Source: Paenibacillus peoriae
GTDB taxonomy: Bacteria; Bacillota; Bacilli; Paenibacillales; Paenibacillaceae
Direction: 5' to 3'
DNA length: 64,000 nucleotides
Assembly (NCBI RefSeq): GCF_022531965.1
Contig: NZ_CP092831.1
Location: 2,552,001 to 2,616,000 of the forward strand
Shown here: positions 26,774-35,325 of the stretch, piece by piece
Position numbering within the stretch: position 1 is the stretch's first letter
Layout of the letters: every line of letters begins with the position of its first letter
The notes under the pieces: generated by a model
Databases searched by the model: none
Told to the model about the DNA's origin: nothing
What the model saw: the letters and a program-made list of their open reading frames with translations, nothing else
Program-made: the position numbers and the translations under genes

Positions 26774-26788
26774 CAGAAGATTATCTCC

Positions 26789-26817
26789 TTGACTAGAAAT
26801 TACATTTCGTGTAAAGT
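26789..26817 (+). promoter_or_regulatory. Promoter of the proS T-box leader
   Basis: TTGACT (26789-26794), 17 bp, TAAAGT (26812-26817). Predicted start near 26824. Confidence 0.65.
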
Positions 26818-26823
26818 GGTGAA

Positions 26824-27075
26824 AATTGTAATATATAGGAATAGTGTAGACCAAGGATCAAAGGTTCAATACTCGCTGTACAGAGAAGAAACTCATGGGC
26901 TGAAAGGTTTCTCGCCGCGAATGAACGTTTCCCTGCCTTGTGAGCTGTAGCGGTTTGTATGATAAACCGTTACCGGCTAGAAGCCGTTATCTGATGAAGG
27001 ACCGTTCCCTGTATGGCTACGGTCAAATGAAGGGTGGTACCACGACACATTCGTCCCTGACGGATGTGTCTTTTT
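26824..27075 (+). promoter_or_regulatory. T-box riboswitch controlling proS
   Basis: The conserved T-box AGGGTGGTACCACG lies at 27031-27044, directly before a terminator stem GACACATTCGTC/GACGGATGTGTC (27044-27070) and T-run (27071-27075). Stem I is closed by CGCTGTACAG (from 26874) with CTGTAGCG (26945-26952). A CCT triplet (26936-26938, within TGCCTTGTGAG) sits where the proline specifier is expected. Uncharged tRNA-Pro pairing with the specifier and the T-box would favour the antiterminator and proS expression. Confidence 0.9.
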
Positions 27076-27113
27076 GCGTACATTTTATCGTCCATACAAG
27101 GAGGAAGCTACAC

Positions 27114-28853
27114 ATGCGCCAAAGCCAATTATTACTGACAACCTTGCGCGAAGCACCCGCAGAAGCTGAAGTAATCAGTCATCAGCTTATGCTGCGGGGA
27201 GGATTTATCCGCCAACTGGCGGCTGGAATGTACACCTATATGCCCCTGGGCAGACGGGTGCTCAGAAAAGTAGAGCAAATCGTACGGAATGAAATGGATC
27301 GCGTAGGGGCTGGGGAGCTGCTGATGCCTGTATTGCAGCCAACGGAGTTGTGGCAAGAATCAGGAAGATACGATGTTTATGGTCCTGAGTTGATGCGTTT
27401 GCAAGATCGGCATGGTCGGGAGTTTGCTTTGGGGCCTACACATGAAGAGGTCATTACGTCTTTAATACGAAATGAAGTGAATTCTTATCGCAAATTGCCT
27501 GTAACGTTGTATCAAATTCAAACCAAATTTCGGGATGAACGACGTCCGCGATTTGGCCTGCTTCGCAGTAGAGAATTTTTGATGAAGGATGCCTATTCGT
27601 TTGATGCACATTGGGAAGGACTAGATCATACCTATTCGACCATGTTCCAGGCATATCATCGCATTTTCACTCGCTGTGGTCTAAACTTTCGTGCAGTAGA
27701 AGCAGATGCGGGTGCCATTGGTGGCGAAGGTGAAACCCATGAATTTATGGCTCTAGCTGATATTGGAGAGGACACCATTGTAGCATGTACCTGCTGTGAA
27801 TATGCAGCTAATCTTGAAAAAGCCGTGGCGCGATCGACGGGAAAAATAGAAATATCTCCTGTCTCATATAAAAATGAACAAGTCAGCCCTCCTTCTTTTG
27901 ATACAGCTAAAATGGAAAAATTCCATACTCCAGGCCTGTGTACAATAGATCAACTGGTTGAATCGCTTCACATAGAGCCCAAAGAAATCATCAAAACACT
28001 GATTTATATGGCTGACGATCAACCTATTGCTGTAGTTGTTAGGGGGGATCATGAGGTTAACGAAGTGAAAATTAAACATATTTTAGGTAGTGAAAAATTC
28101 GAAATAGCAAGTACAAACATCGTGTCAAAGGCGACTGGAACCCCCTCGGGGTTCATAGGCCCATGCGGATTGACAATCCCTGTGTGGGTGGATTACGCCG
28201 TTGTCCAAATGTCCAGCGGTATCGCAGGCGCGAACGAGCTGGATTACCATTATCGACATGTGAACCCAAGGCGCGATATAGATCTTCGGCATGTGGCTGA
28301 CTTGCGCAATGTCATAGAAGGGGATAGATGTCCTCGATGTGACGAAGGGGAATTGAAACTTCATCGTGGAATTGAGATCGGACACGTATTTAAATTGGGC
28401 ACCAAATATAGTGAGAAGCTGGGTGCGACCTTTCTGGATGCGTCTGGAGCTGAGCAAGCGATGATTATGGGCTGCTATGGCATTGGCTTATCCCGGATCC
28501 TTTCTGCCATTGTAGAGCAAAATCACGATCAGAACGGAATGATATGGCCTTATGCACTAGCCCCGTTTCAAGTTCATATTATTCCGATTTCTGTGAAAGA
28601 CAGGCTTCAGATGCAAATAGCCGAGAAATTACACAACCAGCTGCAGGATCGCGGTGTGGAGGTGCTGCTGGATGATCGTGAGGAACGGCCTGGGGTTAAA
28701 TTCAAAGACTCCGATTTAGTAGGTATTCCCGTGCGCATCATCGTAGGTAAAGATGCCGAACACGGGAAAGTAGAGTTAGTGGAACGAAAAAGCTGCAACA
28801 AAGAGACGATTCGTATTGAAGATGTAGAGAGACGAATATTGGAACTACACTAA
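27114..28853 (+). CDS. proS: Prolyl-tRNA synthetase, bacterial type with editing domain
   Basis: 579 aa from the ATG at 27114 after AAGGAGGAAGCTACAC; the frame is open further upstream but only through the T-box terminator. Class II core: motif 1 region GGFIRQLAAGMYTYMPLG, motif 2 FRDERRPRFGLLRSREFLMKDAYS, motif 3 GCYGIGLSRILSAI. An INS/YbaK-like editing insertion spans about 220-400 (EIIKTLIYMADDQPIAVVVRGDHEVNE), which clears Ala-tRNA-Pro. The anticodon-binding domain closes it. Regulated by the upstream T-box. Overlaps the convergent gene by 4 bp. Confidence 0.97.
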   Translation: MRQSQLLLTTLREAPAEAEVISHQLMLRGGFIRQLAAGMYTYMPLGRRVLRKVEQIVRNEMDRVGAGELLMPVLQPTELWQESGRYDVYGPELMRLQDRHGREFALGPTHEEVITSLIRNEVNSYRKLPVTLYQIQTKFRDERRPRFGLLRSREFLMKDAYSFDAHWEGLDHTYSTMFQAYHRIFTRCGLNFRAVEADAGAIGGEGETHEFMALADIGEDTIVACTCCEYAANLEKAVARSTGKIEISPVSYKNEQVSPPSFDTAKMEKFHTPGLCTIDQLVESLHIEPKEIIKTLIYMADDQPIAVVVRGDHEVNEVKIKHILGSEKFEIASTNIVSKATGTPSGFIGPCGLTIPVWVDYAVVQMSSGIAGANELDYHYRHVNPRRDIDLRHVADLRNVIEGDRCPRCDEGELKLHRGIEIGHVFKLGTKYSEKLGATFLDASGAEQAMIMGCYGIGLSRILSAIVEQNHDQNGMIWPYALAPFQVHIIPISVKDRLQMQIAEKLHNQLQDRGVEVLLDDREERPGVKFKDSDLVGIPVRIIVGKDAEHGKVELVERKSCNKETIRIEDVERRILELH

Positions 28854-29596
28854 GCATCTATATCCCGTAGAATATGGCCTTCTCCGAGTGTAATCTCATG
28901 AAAGTCCGCCATCTGACGTGCCTGAAACCGGATTGGCTTGTCCCGACCTATCATAATGATATTTTGAACGTCGGCAGCGCCTTCCGAGGGGAGCGAGAAA
29001 GTTGAGACATAGGCAAATTCTTCACGTAACGTTGTATGAATGGCATTGATCAAATGGTCGTGTTCACTTTTGCCCATTAAATTCATGATCAGGGAGCCTT
29101 CGGAATCCAGCTTTTCTTTGGCCATCTTGAAAAATTCCCAGGATACTAAATGCAAGGGCGTACCCAGCTCCGTGAAGGCGTCCAAAATAACATAGTCATA
29201 AGCATCCGGCGCTTCCTTCTCCAGAAGGCGTCGTCCATCGCCAACAGTCACATTATCCTGATCGTATCCAAAGAATGTTCGGCTGAACTCTACAACTTGT
29301 GCATCCAGCTCGGCAATCTTAAAACGTTTATCTGTAAAATGACCCGCTATTGTACCTATACCGTGCCCGATAACAAATACATCTTCAAATGATGGATCGT
29401 TCAGCTCCATAAGATGGATAATTGCTCTCGGATATTCGAACAAAATGCGTTGTGGATGATTCAAGTCCACCGCGCCTTGGACGGCTGTATTTGAAAACTG
29501 CATCACCCGAAATAATCCCTTTTCACCATACAGCTCGGTGGTTTCGTATACTGTGATTTCATGATTATGGCTCAACTTTTTGTACAAGACATCCAA
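28850..29596 (-). CDS. Spermidine-synthase-like protein
   Basis: About 248 aa from a TTG at 29596, chosen because AAGGAG lies 8 nt upstream and homologues start close to LYKKLSHNHEITVYETTELYGEKG; an ATG at 29692 would add 32 residues. Rossmann methyltransferase-like fold: VFVIGHGIGTIAGHF, IAELDAQVVEFSRTFF, VTVGDGRRLLEKE, YDYVILDAF. The expected catalytic Asp is present in VILDAF, but the usual GGGxG of true spermidine synthases is GHGIG. It may be a polyamine aminopropyltransferase or a divergent relative. Ends 4 bp into proS on the opposite strand. Confidence 0.75.
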   Translation of the reverse strand: MDVLYKKLSHNHEITVYETTELYGEKGLFRVMQFSNTAVQGAVDLNHPQRILFEYPRAIIHLMELNDPSFEDVFVIGHGIGTIAGHFTDKRFKIAELDAQVVEFSRTFFGYDQDNVTVGDGRRLLEKEAPDAYDYVILDAFTELGTPLHLVSWEFFKMAKEKLDSEGSLIMNLMGKSEHDHLINAIHTTLREEFAYVSTFSLPSEGAADVQNIIMIGRDKPIRFQARQMADFHEITLGEGHILRDIDA

Positions 29597-29832
29597 GTGA
29601 ATGATCTCCTTCAAGTCAGACTTCCTCTTCATCTTAGACATGGATAGGGAGATTGTCCATAGATGAGGAGAAATGAAAGTACACATTTTCAAGCATCCCT
29701 AATTAGGTAGAATTGTTTATTTTTCCATAACAGAGTTGTTTAAACTTGTTCGTATGTCCTTTAGGAGATATAATATACAAGGATATAATGAAGTTCGTTG
29801 TGTATATTCATACAGGAAGAGAGCGGGATATT

Positions 29833-30552
29833 ATGGGACGTAAGTGGAATAACATTAAAGAAAAGAAGGCATCCAAGGATGCTAATACGAGTCGTATATA
29901 TGCTAAATTTGGCGTGGAAATTTATGTGGCAGCCAAACAAGGCGAACCTGATCCTGAATCCAATCGGGTACTAAGAGTAGTTCTAGAACGTGCAAAAACG
30001 TACAATGTACCCAAAGCAATCATTGACCGTGCTATTGAAAAAGCAAAAGGTGCTGGCGATGAAAACTACGTAGAGCTTCGTTATGAAGGTTTCGGACCGA
30101 ACGGTTCCATGGTCATTGTAGATGCGCTGACCAATAACGTTAACCGTACAGCATCGGATGTGCGTTCTGCTTTTACTAAAAATGGTGGTAGCCTGGGTGT
30201 GAGCGGATCTGTAGCCTACATGTTTGATTCAACAGCAGTTATTGGTCTGGTGGGTAAAACCGCAGATGAAGTGCTGGAGCTACTGATGGAGGCAGATGTA
30301 GAGGTACGTGACATCATTGAAGAAGATGAAGCCGTCATCGTATATGCAGAGCCTGATCAATTCCATGCTGTGCAGGAAGCTTTCAAACAAGCAGGAGTAA
30401 CTGAGTTTACCGTTGCGGAGCTCACCATGCTTGCCCAAAATGATATTTCTCTTCCAGAAGATGCACAGGTTCAATTCGATAAACTGATTGATGCATTAGA
30501 AGATTTGGAGGATGTTCAGCAGGTTTACCACAATGTAGACTCTGAGGAATAG
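29833..30552 (+). CDS. yebC: YebC/PmpR-family protein (YeeI type)
   Basis: 239 aa from the ATG at 29833 (GGAAGAGAGCGGGATATT upstream); an in-frame start at 29746 is unsupported. Family signature [37 protein letters not shown], then [27 protein letters not shown] and the [27 protein letters not shown] core. Long annotated as transcription regulators; recent work links YebC proteins to relief of ribosome stalling at proline runs. Its native terminator has been split by the insertion sequence just downstream. Confidence 0.93.
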   Translation: MGRKWNNIKEKKASKDANTSRIYAKFGVEIYVAAKQGEPDPESNRVLRVVLERAKTYNVPKAIIDRAIEKAKGAGDENYVELRYEGFGPNGSMVIVDALTNNVNRTASDVRSAFTKNGGSLGVSGSVAYMFDSTAVIGLVGKTADEVLELLMEADVEVRDIIEEDEAVIVYAEPDQFHAVQEAFKQAGVTEFTVAELTMLAQNDISLPEDAQVQFDKLIDALEDLEDVQQVYHNVDSEE

Positions 30553-30577
30553 TCTTTGTTAATTAGTTTGTAAAAAC

Positions 30578-30595
30578 ACCGTATTTAGATACGGT
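30578..30595. repeat. Left copy of the IS target duplication
   Basis: ACCGTATTTAGATACGGT, identical to 32151-32168. The 18-bp unit is itself a palindrome, the stem of the original terminator. Confidence 0.85.
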
Positions 30596-30606
30596 CAGAT
30601 TGTCGA

Positions 30607-30642
30607 GAAACCCCGTCATTTTGAGACGTGGGTTTCTTTTTT
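30607..30642. terminator. Hairpin terminator inside the IS left end
   Basis: GAAACCCCGTC (30607-30617) pairs with GACGTGGGTTTC (30625-30636), then six Ts. It would stop rightward transcription from yebC entering antisense to the transposase. Confidence 0.8.
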
Positions 30643-30680
30643 ACATCATAATGCTCTGGTCTCTGGAGAAGCAGGGGGGG

Positions 30681-32040
30681 TTACCCCTGTTTCTCCAGGC
30701 GATCTAGGTGGATCGCCATCTTCTTCATGTTCTGCACGGCTGCCGTCATAAGGGCTTGTTCCCTGACGTTTGGAAGACCGCGCAAACGGCAATAGCGAAA
30801 CCCATGGAGCTCTTTGGCATCCGCGAAGCTTCGCTCAATCGTCTCTTTTCGTTTGCGGTACAGCTTTTTACCAGATGGGCTCAGCCGGTTGCTCCGTACC
30901 CACTCTTTGCTGTCTTCCCAGACATGCCGAGTCACCACTTTGCGGTGGTTTCGAGACTGGGTACACTGACTTAGCAGTGGGCAATGCTGGCACTGAGCTG
31001 GGTCAGAGGCATACTGCCGGTATCCCTTACGGTCCGTCGTTCGGTAGGGCAGTTCCTGTTGGGCTGGGCATCTATACGCATTGCGTTTGGCATCGTATTC
31101 AAACTTCCATTTCGGAAACAGTCCTTGTCTGGGATGGAATCTTCGGTGAGCAATCACGGCAAAAATCTTTCGGTTCTGCAAACCTCGGCAAATCGGCGTT
31201 GTTAAATAACCTGAATCTAGTGCAACAGCTTCTACTTGAAAACCAAAACGTTCTCTTTGGCGATCCAAACGGGACAAATAGGGGACAGAATCATGTACAT
31301 TCCCTGGTGTCACATACACGTCCGTAATCAGATTGTACTTCATATCCACCGTGCGGTGGTCCAGATAGAAGAAGCCTTCGGGCTTGCCATCACGGATCAT
31401 ATAGCCGCTGTCCGGGTCTGTTTTGCTCACTTTAATTTCTTTTTCTTCGTTCACTTCCTCTCGGGATTTTAAGGCTTTTTTCCGTGGTTTCTCCGGTCAT
31501 CCTTCACCGCTTCGTTCAGCTCGTCCATATAGTCTTTAGTATTCTGCAACACTTGTTCTTTGGTGTACTGGTGCCTGTTAGCATTGGCTTTGACGTGTGT
31601 GGAATCGGTGACGAGAACACGCCCACCCACCATTCGGTGAGAGATCGCCTGCAGCACAATTTCATCGAAGATATCTTGAAAGATCGTGGTGTCTTTAAAG
31701 CGAGTGCGACGATTCCAGCTAATCGTCGTATGGTCCGGAACTTTATCCGTTAAGCCCAACCCCAGAAACCAACGATAAGCTAGGTTCGTCTGAATTTCTC
31801 GCTCGAGTTGCCGTTCTGAGCGAATGCCATAGAAATAACCGAGAAAGATCATTTTAAACAATACGGTAGGATCAATGGCAGGACGCCCGTTGTCTGCACA
31901 ATACAGTGGTCGAACTTTATCACGATAAACGAAAAATCGATATACTTATCTACTTTGCGGAGCAAGTGATCTTGAGGAACCAGATCTTCGATGGAAACAA
32001 ATTCGTAGGATTGTTGTTTTTCGCGGTTGGAGCGTAGCAT
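30681..32040 (-). pseudogene. IS1182-type transposase, two frameshifts
   Basis: Three fragments in different frames read as one transposase: MLRSNREKQQ...DKYIDFSFI (from 32040), then FKMIFLGYFYGIRSERQLEREI to NHGKKP, then REEVNEEKEIKVSKTD through to DRLEKQG (stop 30681). The first break is near 31928, where restoring one base gives FIRDKVRPLYCADNGRPAI. The second is near 31470, where one missing T turns KPLKSREE into KP-stop. DDE residues are likely in VLVTDSTHVKAN, ALDSGYL and KETIERSFADAK. Not functional unless reads are in error. Confidence 0.88.
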
Positions 32041-32150
32041 ATCAACACCATCCGTTCTACAATAGTTACCTATATTATACAACATTAACGCGGTGTCGTC
32101 TTAAACAAAATTAACATAAAATAGGCTGTCGGGACTTTCTCGACAGCCTG

Positions 32151-32176
32151 ACCGTATTTAGATACGGTGTTTTTTT
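32151..32176. terminator. Right copy of the split terminator (yebC/oxdC)
   Basis: ACCGTAT-TTAG-ATACGGT then GTTTTTTT. The last four oxdC codons lie within this palindrome, so the original terminator served yebC and its opposite strand met the oxdC end. The duplication repaired oxdC's 3' end. Confidence 0.75.
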
Positions 32177-33390
32177 GTATAGTAATCATCGGACCTCTTA
32201 TGGTTATTTTTAGGGTCATAAGAATAACTGGGATATTTGACAACGGGCCATTTTACCTTTCGTAAATTTGAGATCACATCAGTACCTACATGTAAATTAC
32301 TCTGAATCAGTTCTGTAGGCGTAAGGGCCATCCATTGATTCAAGGAAACATCTGCAAAACGGTCACTTTTAAACATTTCAAGAAACCAAAGTGTGCTGGA
32401 GCCTGTATTTTGAATGTAATGACCGTAAGCAAAAGGCACATATCCAACATCTCCGGCTCTAAAATCAAACGTACGGGCTGCACCATTACCGCCAAAGACA
32501 GTCATCCGTCCTTGCCCGGCAAGATAGTATTGCCATTCGTCATTATTAGGATGCCAGTGCATTTCTCGCATGGCGCCGGGCTCAATCTCAACAAGAGCAG
32601 CTGCAATGGTTTTGGAAATCGGAAAATTGGAGGAGTCGACGATTCGTACGCTTCCGCCCGGCGTTTTGATTGGGGGCTGGGCTAGTAATTCATGCTTGAA
32701 GGACTGAGGTATCGTACCATAGGGAGAGGAAACCGCTTGGCTTTGAAGAGAACCGGGAACGGAATCCTGATAGATATATACTTGGTCTTGAGGAATTGCT
32801 GCAAAATCAGCCTCTGGTACACCAAAATTTGCAGAAAGTACGTCTTTGGGAGTATGTGCGAACCAATCGGAGATGGATAGGGTGTTCAGATCGGAGAAAC
32901 TACCATCATCAAAAACCAGCAAAAATTCGCACCCATCCTCAAGTCCCTGTATAGAGTGCGGAATGCCAGGAGGGAAATACCAGAGATCTCCGGGACCCAC
33001 ATCAGCAATAAAATTACGTCCATTTTGGTCTACTGCCGTAATGCGAGCACTTCCCAACAGCATATATGACCATTCCGCTTGCTGATGCCAGTGAAGCTCA
33101 CGTACACCACCCGGTGTCAAACTCATATTCACCCCGGCAAGGGTTGTAGCAATAGGTAATTCCCTTACCGTTACTTCTCTTGACCACCCACCATGATTAA
33201 GCTGCATATGGGCATCAGAAAAAGAAAATCTCATATTTGGAATGAGACCATTGTCCGTTACGGGGGGAACCAGCATATCGGGATTCTGTAGATCCCTCAT
33301 CACATCACGTGGACCCTTGTCGATGCCCCCAGTACCATCACTTCTGATGGGTTGGGGGATTTTTGCATTTTTAGGGCAATCATTATGCAT
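32158..33390 (-). CDS. oxdC: Bicupin oxalate decarboxylase family protein
   Basis: 410 aa with two cupin domains. Manganese ligands are complete in both: H100, H102, E106, H145 ([21 protein letters not shown]) and H278, H280, E285, H324 ([22 protein letters not shown]). The flexible lid over site 1, SENS in B. subtilis OxdC, is SDLN here (166-169), so the catalytic Glu is replaced by Asp. The C-terminal-domain Glu (WFLEMF) is kept. It should convert oxalate to formate and CO2, but the lid change could shift it towards oxidation. No signal peptide. Start after GGAGAGGAAGATTTAATA. Confidence 0.9.
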   Translation of the reverse strand: MHNDCPKNAKIPQPIRSDGTGGIDKGPRDVMRDLQNPDMLVPPVTDNGLIPNMRFSFSDAHMQLNHGGWSREVTVRELPIATTLAGVNMSLTPGGVRELHWHQQAEWSYMLLGSARITAVDQNGRNFIADVGPGDLWYFPPGIPHSIQGLEDGCEFLLVFDDGSFSDLNTLSISDWFAHTPKDVLSANFGVPEADFAAIPQDQVYIYQDSVPGSLQSQAVSSPYGTIPQSFKHELLAQPPIKTPGGSVRIVDSSNFPISKTIAAALVEIEPGAMREMHWHPNNDEWQYYLAGQGRMTVFGGNGAARTFDFRAGDVGYVPFAYGHYIQNTGSSTLWFLEMFKSDRFADVSLNQWMALTPTELIQSNLHVGTDVISNLRKVKWPVVKYPSYSYDPKNNHKRSDDYYTKKHRI

Positions 33391-33476
33391 TATTAAATCT
33401 TCCTCTCCAGGTTGAAGCTTGATGAAGTATGGGATAAGAAAATACGCATAAAGATTTTATGATCATGTAGTGAGTT

Positions 33477-33956
33477 TTATGCTGTATGCGTTAGATCTGT
33501 AAACTGAGCCTGAATGATTTGAGCTAAATCGTGCGGACTTAACTCCAGTTGGGTCCCAATTTTCCCACCGCTTACAACGATGACTTCCAGTTCCAATGCA
33601 GGCTGGTCGATAAAAGTGGGGTAGAGCTTTTTCATTCCTATGGGGGAGCAGCCACCGCGAATATATCCCGTAAACTTTTGCAAATCCTTAACTGGAAGCA
33701 TTTCAATTTTTTTCTCTCCTGCGGATTTGGCTGCTTTTTTGAGATCAAGCTCTTTATGTACAGGAATTACAAAAACAAACAGATTTTGTTTGCTGTGTGC
33801 AACCAAAGTTTTGAAAACTATCTCCGGGGTTCTATCGATTTTCTCAGCCACATTCATACCGTCTATTTTTCCATCTTGATGATCATAACTCAAAATATTG
33901 TATTGTATATGTTGCCTGTCCAATATGCGCATGGCGTTTGTTTTGCTGGCACTCAT
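33477..33956 (-). CDS. ybaK: Cys-tRNA(Pro) deacylase YbaK/EbsC family
   Basis: 159 aa, the full family length. Conserved text: KTNAMRILDRQHIQYNILSYDH, IVFKTLVAHS (with the key lysine), FVFVIPVHKELDLKKAAKSAGEKKIEMLP, GYIRGGCSPIGMKK and IVVSGGKIGTQLELSP. YbaK hydrolyses Cys-tRNA-Pro made in error by ProRS. Lies 17 bp after the L7/L12-tail gene in the same direction, so likely one transcript. It is also 5 kb from proS. Confidence 0.92.
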   Translation of the reverse strand: MSASKTNAMRILDRQHIQYNILSYDHQDGKIDGMNVAEKIDRTPEIVFKTLVAHSKQNLFVFVIPVHKELDLKKAAKSAGEKKIEMLPVKDLQKFTGYIRGGCSPIGMKKLYPTFIDQPALELEVIVVSGGKIGTQLELSPHDLAQIIQAQFTDLTHTA

Positions 33957-33973
33957 CTTATTTCTTCCTTTCT

Positions 33974-34309
33974 TTAGAGTTTTTCCAAGTGATCCACATA
34001 ATCCTTTGCATCCTTAAGGGAAAGATCCTTAGCCGTTCTCAGTTCTTTTATGGCTTGAATCTTTTTTCCTTCCCTAATGAGCAGGAGCAACCTTTCATTG
34101 ATATCTTCTGAAGCTCCTGCATCTAGAAGATGTGGAGGAGTGGAAGGGATGGTGCCTGACAGCGATGTTCCTTGTATTCCTGAACGATTTTCAAGACGCT
34201 CCACGTCGGATTTCAAGTCATTAAGCCGAGATTGAAGGCTGTAGACCTTAATTAAAAGTATGACGGAGAGGAGCAATGCGATGATTGCTATATACTCAAT
34301 AGCTGACAA
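33974..34309 (-). CDS. Membrane-anchored protein with L7/L12 C-terminal-like domain
   Basis: 111 aa. One N-terminal helix (IAIIALLLSVILLIKVY), a short coiled coil (LQSRLNDLKSDVERLENR), a Ser/Pro linker, and a C-terminal segment NERLLLLIREGKKIQAIKELRTAKDLSLKDAKDYVDHLEK. The last part follows ribosomal protein L7/L12's C-terminal domain (GKKIEAIKxxRExTGLGLKEAKxxV). Such small proteins are common in Firmicutes with no known role. Upstream of ybaK on the same strand. Confidence 0.78.
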   Translation of the reverse strand: MSAIEYIAIIALLLSVILLIKVYSLQSRLNDLKSDVERLENRSGIQGTSLSGTIPSTPPHLLDAGASEDINERLLLLIREGKKIQAIKELRTAKDLSLKDAKDYVDHLEKL

Positions 34310-34414
34310 CAGAATTCCCCCCTATTTAAGTGACTTTCAACGCAGAAATGCTGCACTAAAAATTTATTTCTTATTTATAGTATAGCATGATGATAGAGGA
34401 GAAGAGGAAAAGGC

Positions 34415-35116
34415 TCATTCCTCTTGAAGCGGTAACACGGTTTCGTCTTTGTTTATATCCAATTTAGATAATCGGCGTTGAAAACTTTCTTTCCAATTCG
34501 ATTCAATCATGTCCGCGGCGGCTGCGAAATTTTTAGCTATAAGCTCACTGATTATTTTTTGGTGTTCTGCAACTGATGACTCTGCACCCAAAAAACCGTC
34601 AAAGTATGTCACCTCATAACGGCGCAGCTTTTTTTTCAATCCATCCAGCACATAAATCAATTCTTCATTTGCCGACAGATCAATAATAACCTGGTGGAAT
34701 TGAGCATCATATTGTTGCGCAAGTATTGCATTTTCTTCCTTTAGCGCACGTTTGAGCTCTCCATTTAATAATTCTAATTCGTTAATGTGCTTAGATTGAA
34801 TATTTTCTTGAGCAAACGAGACAGCAAGCTTCTCAAGTGACCCGATGATGGGGTAGAGCCGATAGGCCTGTTTAATATCAACAGGTGCTACCTGCGTCCA
34901 GCTATTGGCTTTAGTCTGAACCATTCCTTCTTCTTCCAATCTTAAAATAGCTTCACGGATAGGTGTACGGCTGGCTCCTAGAACCTCCGCTAATTCTTGA
35001 TCCTTTAACTTATCTCCAGGCTTTAAAACACCACTAATAATCCATTCTTGTAGCTGTAGGTATACTTGCTCACGTATAGATGAACGCTTAACTTTGGTTG
35101 CATGTTTGGATAGCAA
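34415..35116 (-). CDS. GntR-family (FadR/FCD) transcriptional regulator
   Basis: 233 aa from a TTG at 35116 with AAAGAGGTC upstream. Winged helix at about 10-75 (LQEWIISGVLKPGDKLKDQELAEVLGASRTPIREAILRLEEEGMV), then an all-helical FCD ligand-binding domain (YDAQFHQVIIDLSANEELI, VAEHQKIISELIAKNFAAAADMIESN). Divergent from the diaminopropionate ammonia-lyase gene, with identical operators over both promoters, so I infer it represses both and senses an amino-acid-like ligand. Confidence 0.9.
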   Translation of the reverse strand: MLSKHATKVKRSSIREQVYLQLQEWIISGVLKPGDKLKDQELAEVLGASRTPIREAILRLEEEGMVQTKANSWTQVAPVDIKQAYRLYPIIGSLEKLAVSFAQENIQSKHINELELLNGELKRALKEENAILAQQYDAQFHQVIIDLSANEELIYVLDGLKKKLRRYEVTYFDGFLGAESSVAEHQKIISELIAKNFAAAADMIESNWKESFQRRLSKLDINKDETVLPLQEE

Positions 35117-35145
35117 TGATTAGACCTCTTTCGAATTTTATTTGA

Positions 35146-35266
35146 ATGTAATATATCACATACAATTCATGAGTATCAATGATTGCAGCCCGATTTCATA
35201 CATATTTCATATCGCAAACCAAGTTGACAGTATATAGTCTGATGGGTAACATGTAATATATCACAT
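35146..35266. promoter_or_regulatory. Divergent GntR/dpaL promoters with two identical operators
   Basis: ATGTAATATATCACAT occurs at 35146-35161 and 35251-35266, exactly 105 bp apart. It is a near palindrome (TGTRATATATYACA). Rightward promoter: TTGACA (35224-35229), 17 bp, TAACAT (35247-35252), overlapping operator 2. Leftward promoter: TTGATA (plus 35174-35179), 18 bp, TATATT (plus 35150-35155), inside operator 1. The arrangement suggests autoregulated repression, possibly with looping. Confidence 0.8.
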
Positions 35267-35325
35267 GCGATATTTTACTGATAAAGCTAAGACATTTAGT
35301 ATTTTAAGAATAGAAGGAGACATGT

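Larger units (their letters stand above)
30596..32150 (-). mobile_element. IS1182-family-like insertion sequence, 1555 bp, inactivated
   Basis: Bounded by an 18-bp direct duplication. Terminal inverted repeats read CAGATTGTCGAGAAA (left, 30596) and CAGGCTGTCGAGAAA (right, complement ending 32150), 13 of 15 identical. Contains one minus-strand transposase with two frameshifts and an internal terminator at the left end. Family assigned from the transposase N-terminus (MLRSNREKQQSYEFVSIEDLVP). Confidence 0.85.

Noticed and set aside
30770..31327. 185-codon plus-strand frame inside the IS
   Set aside because: Antisense to the transposase, with no start signal; a shadow of the coding strand.
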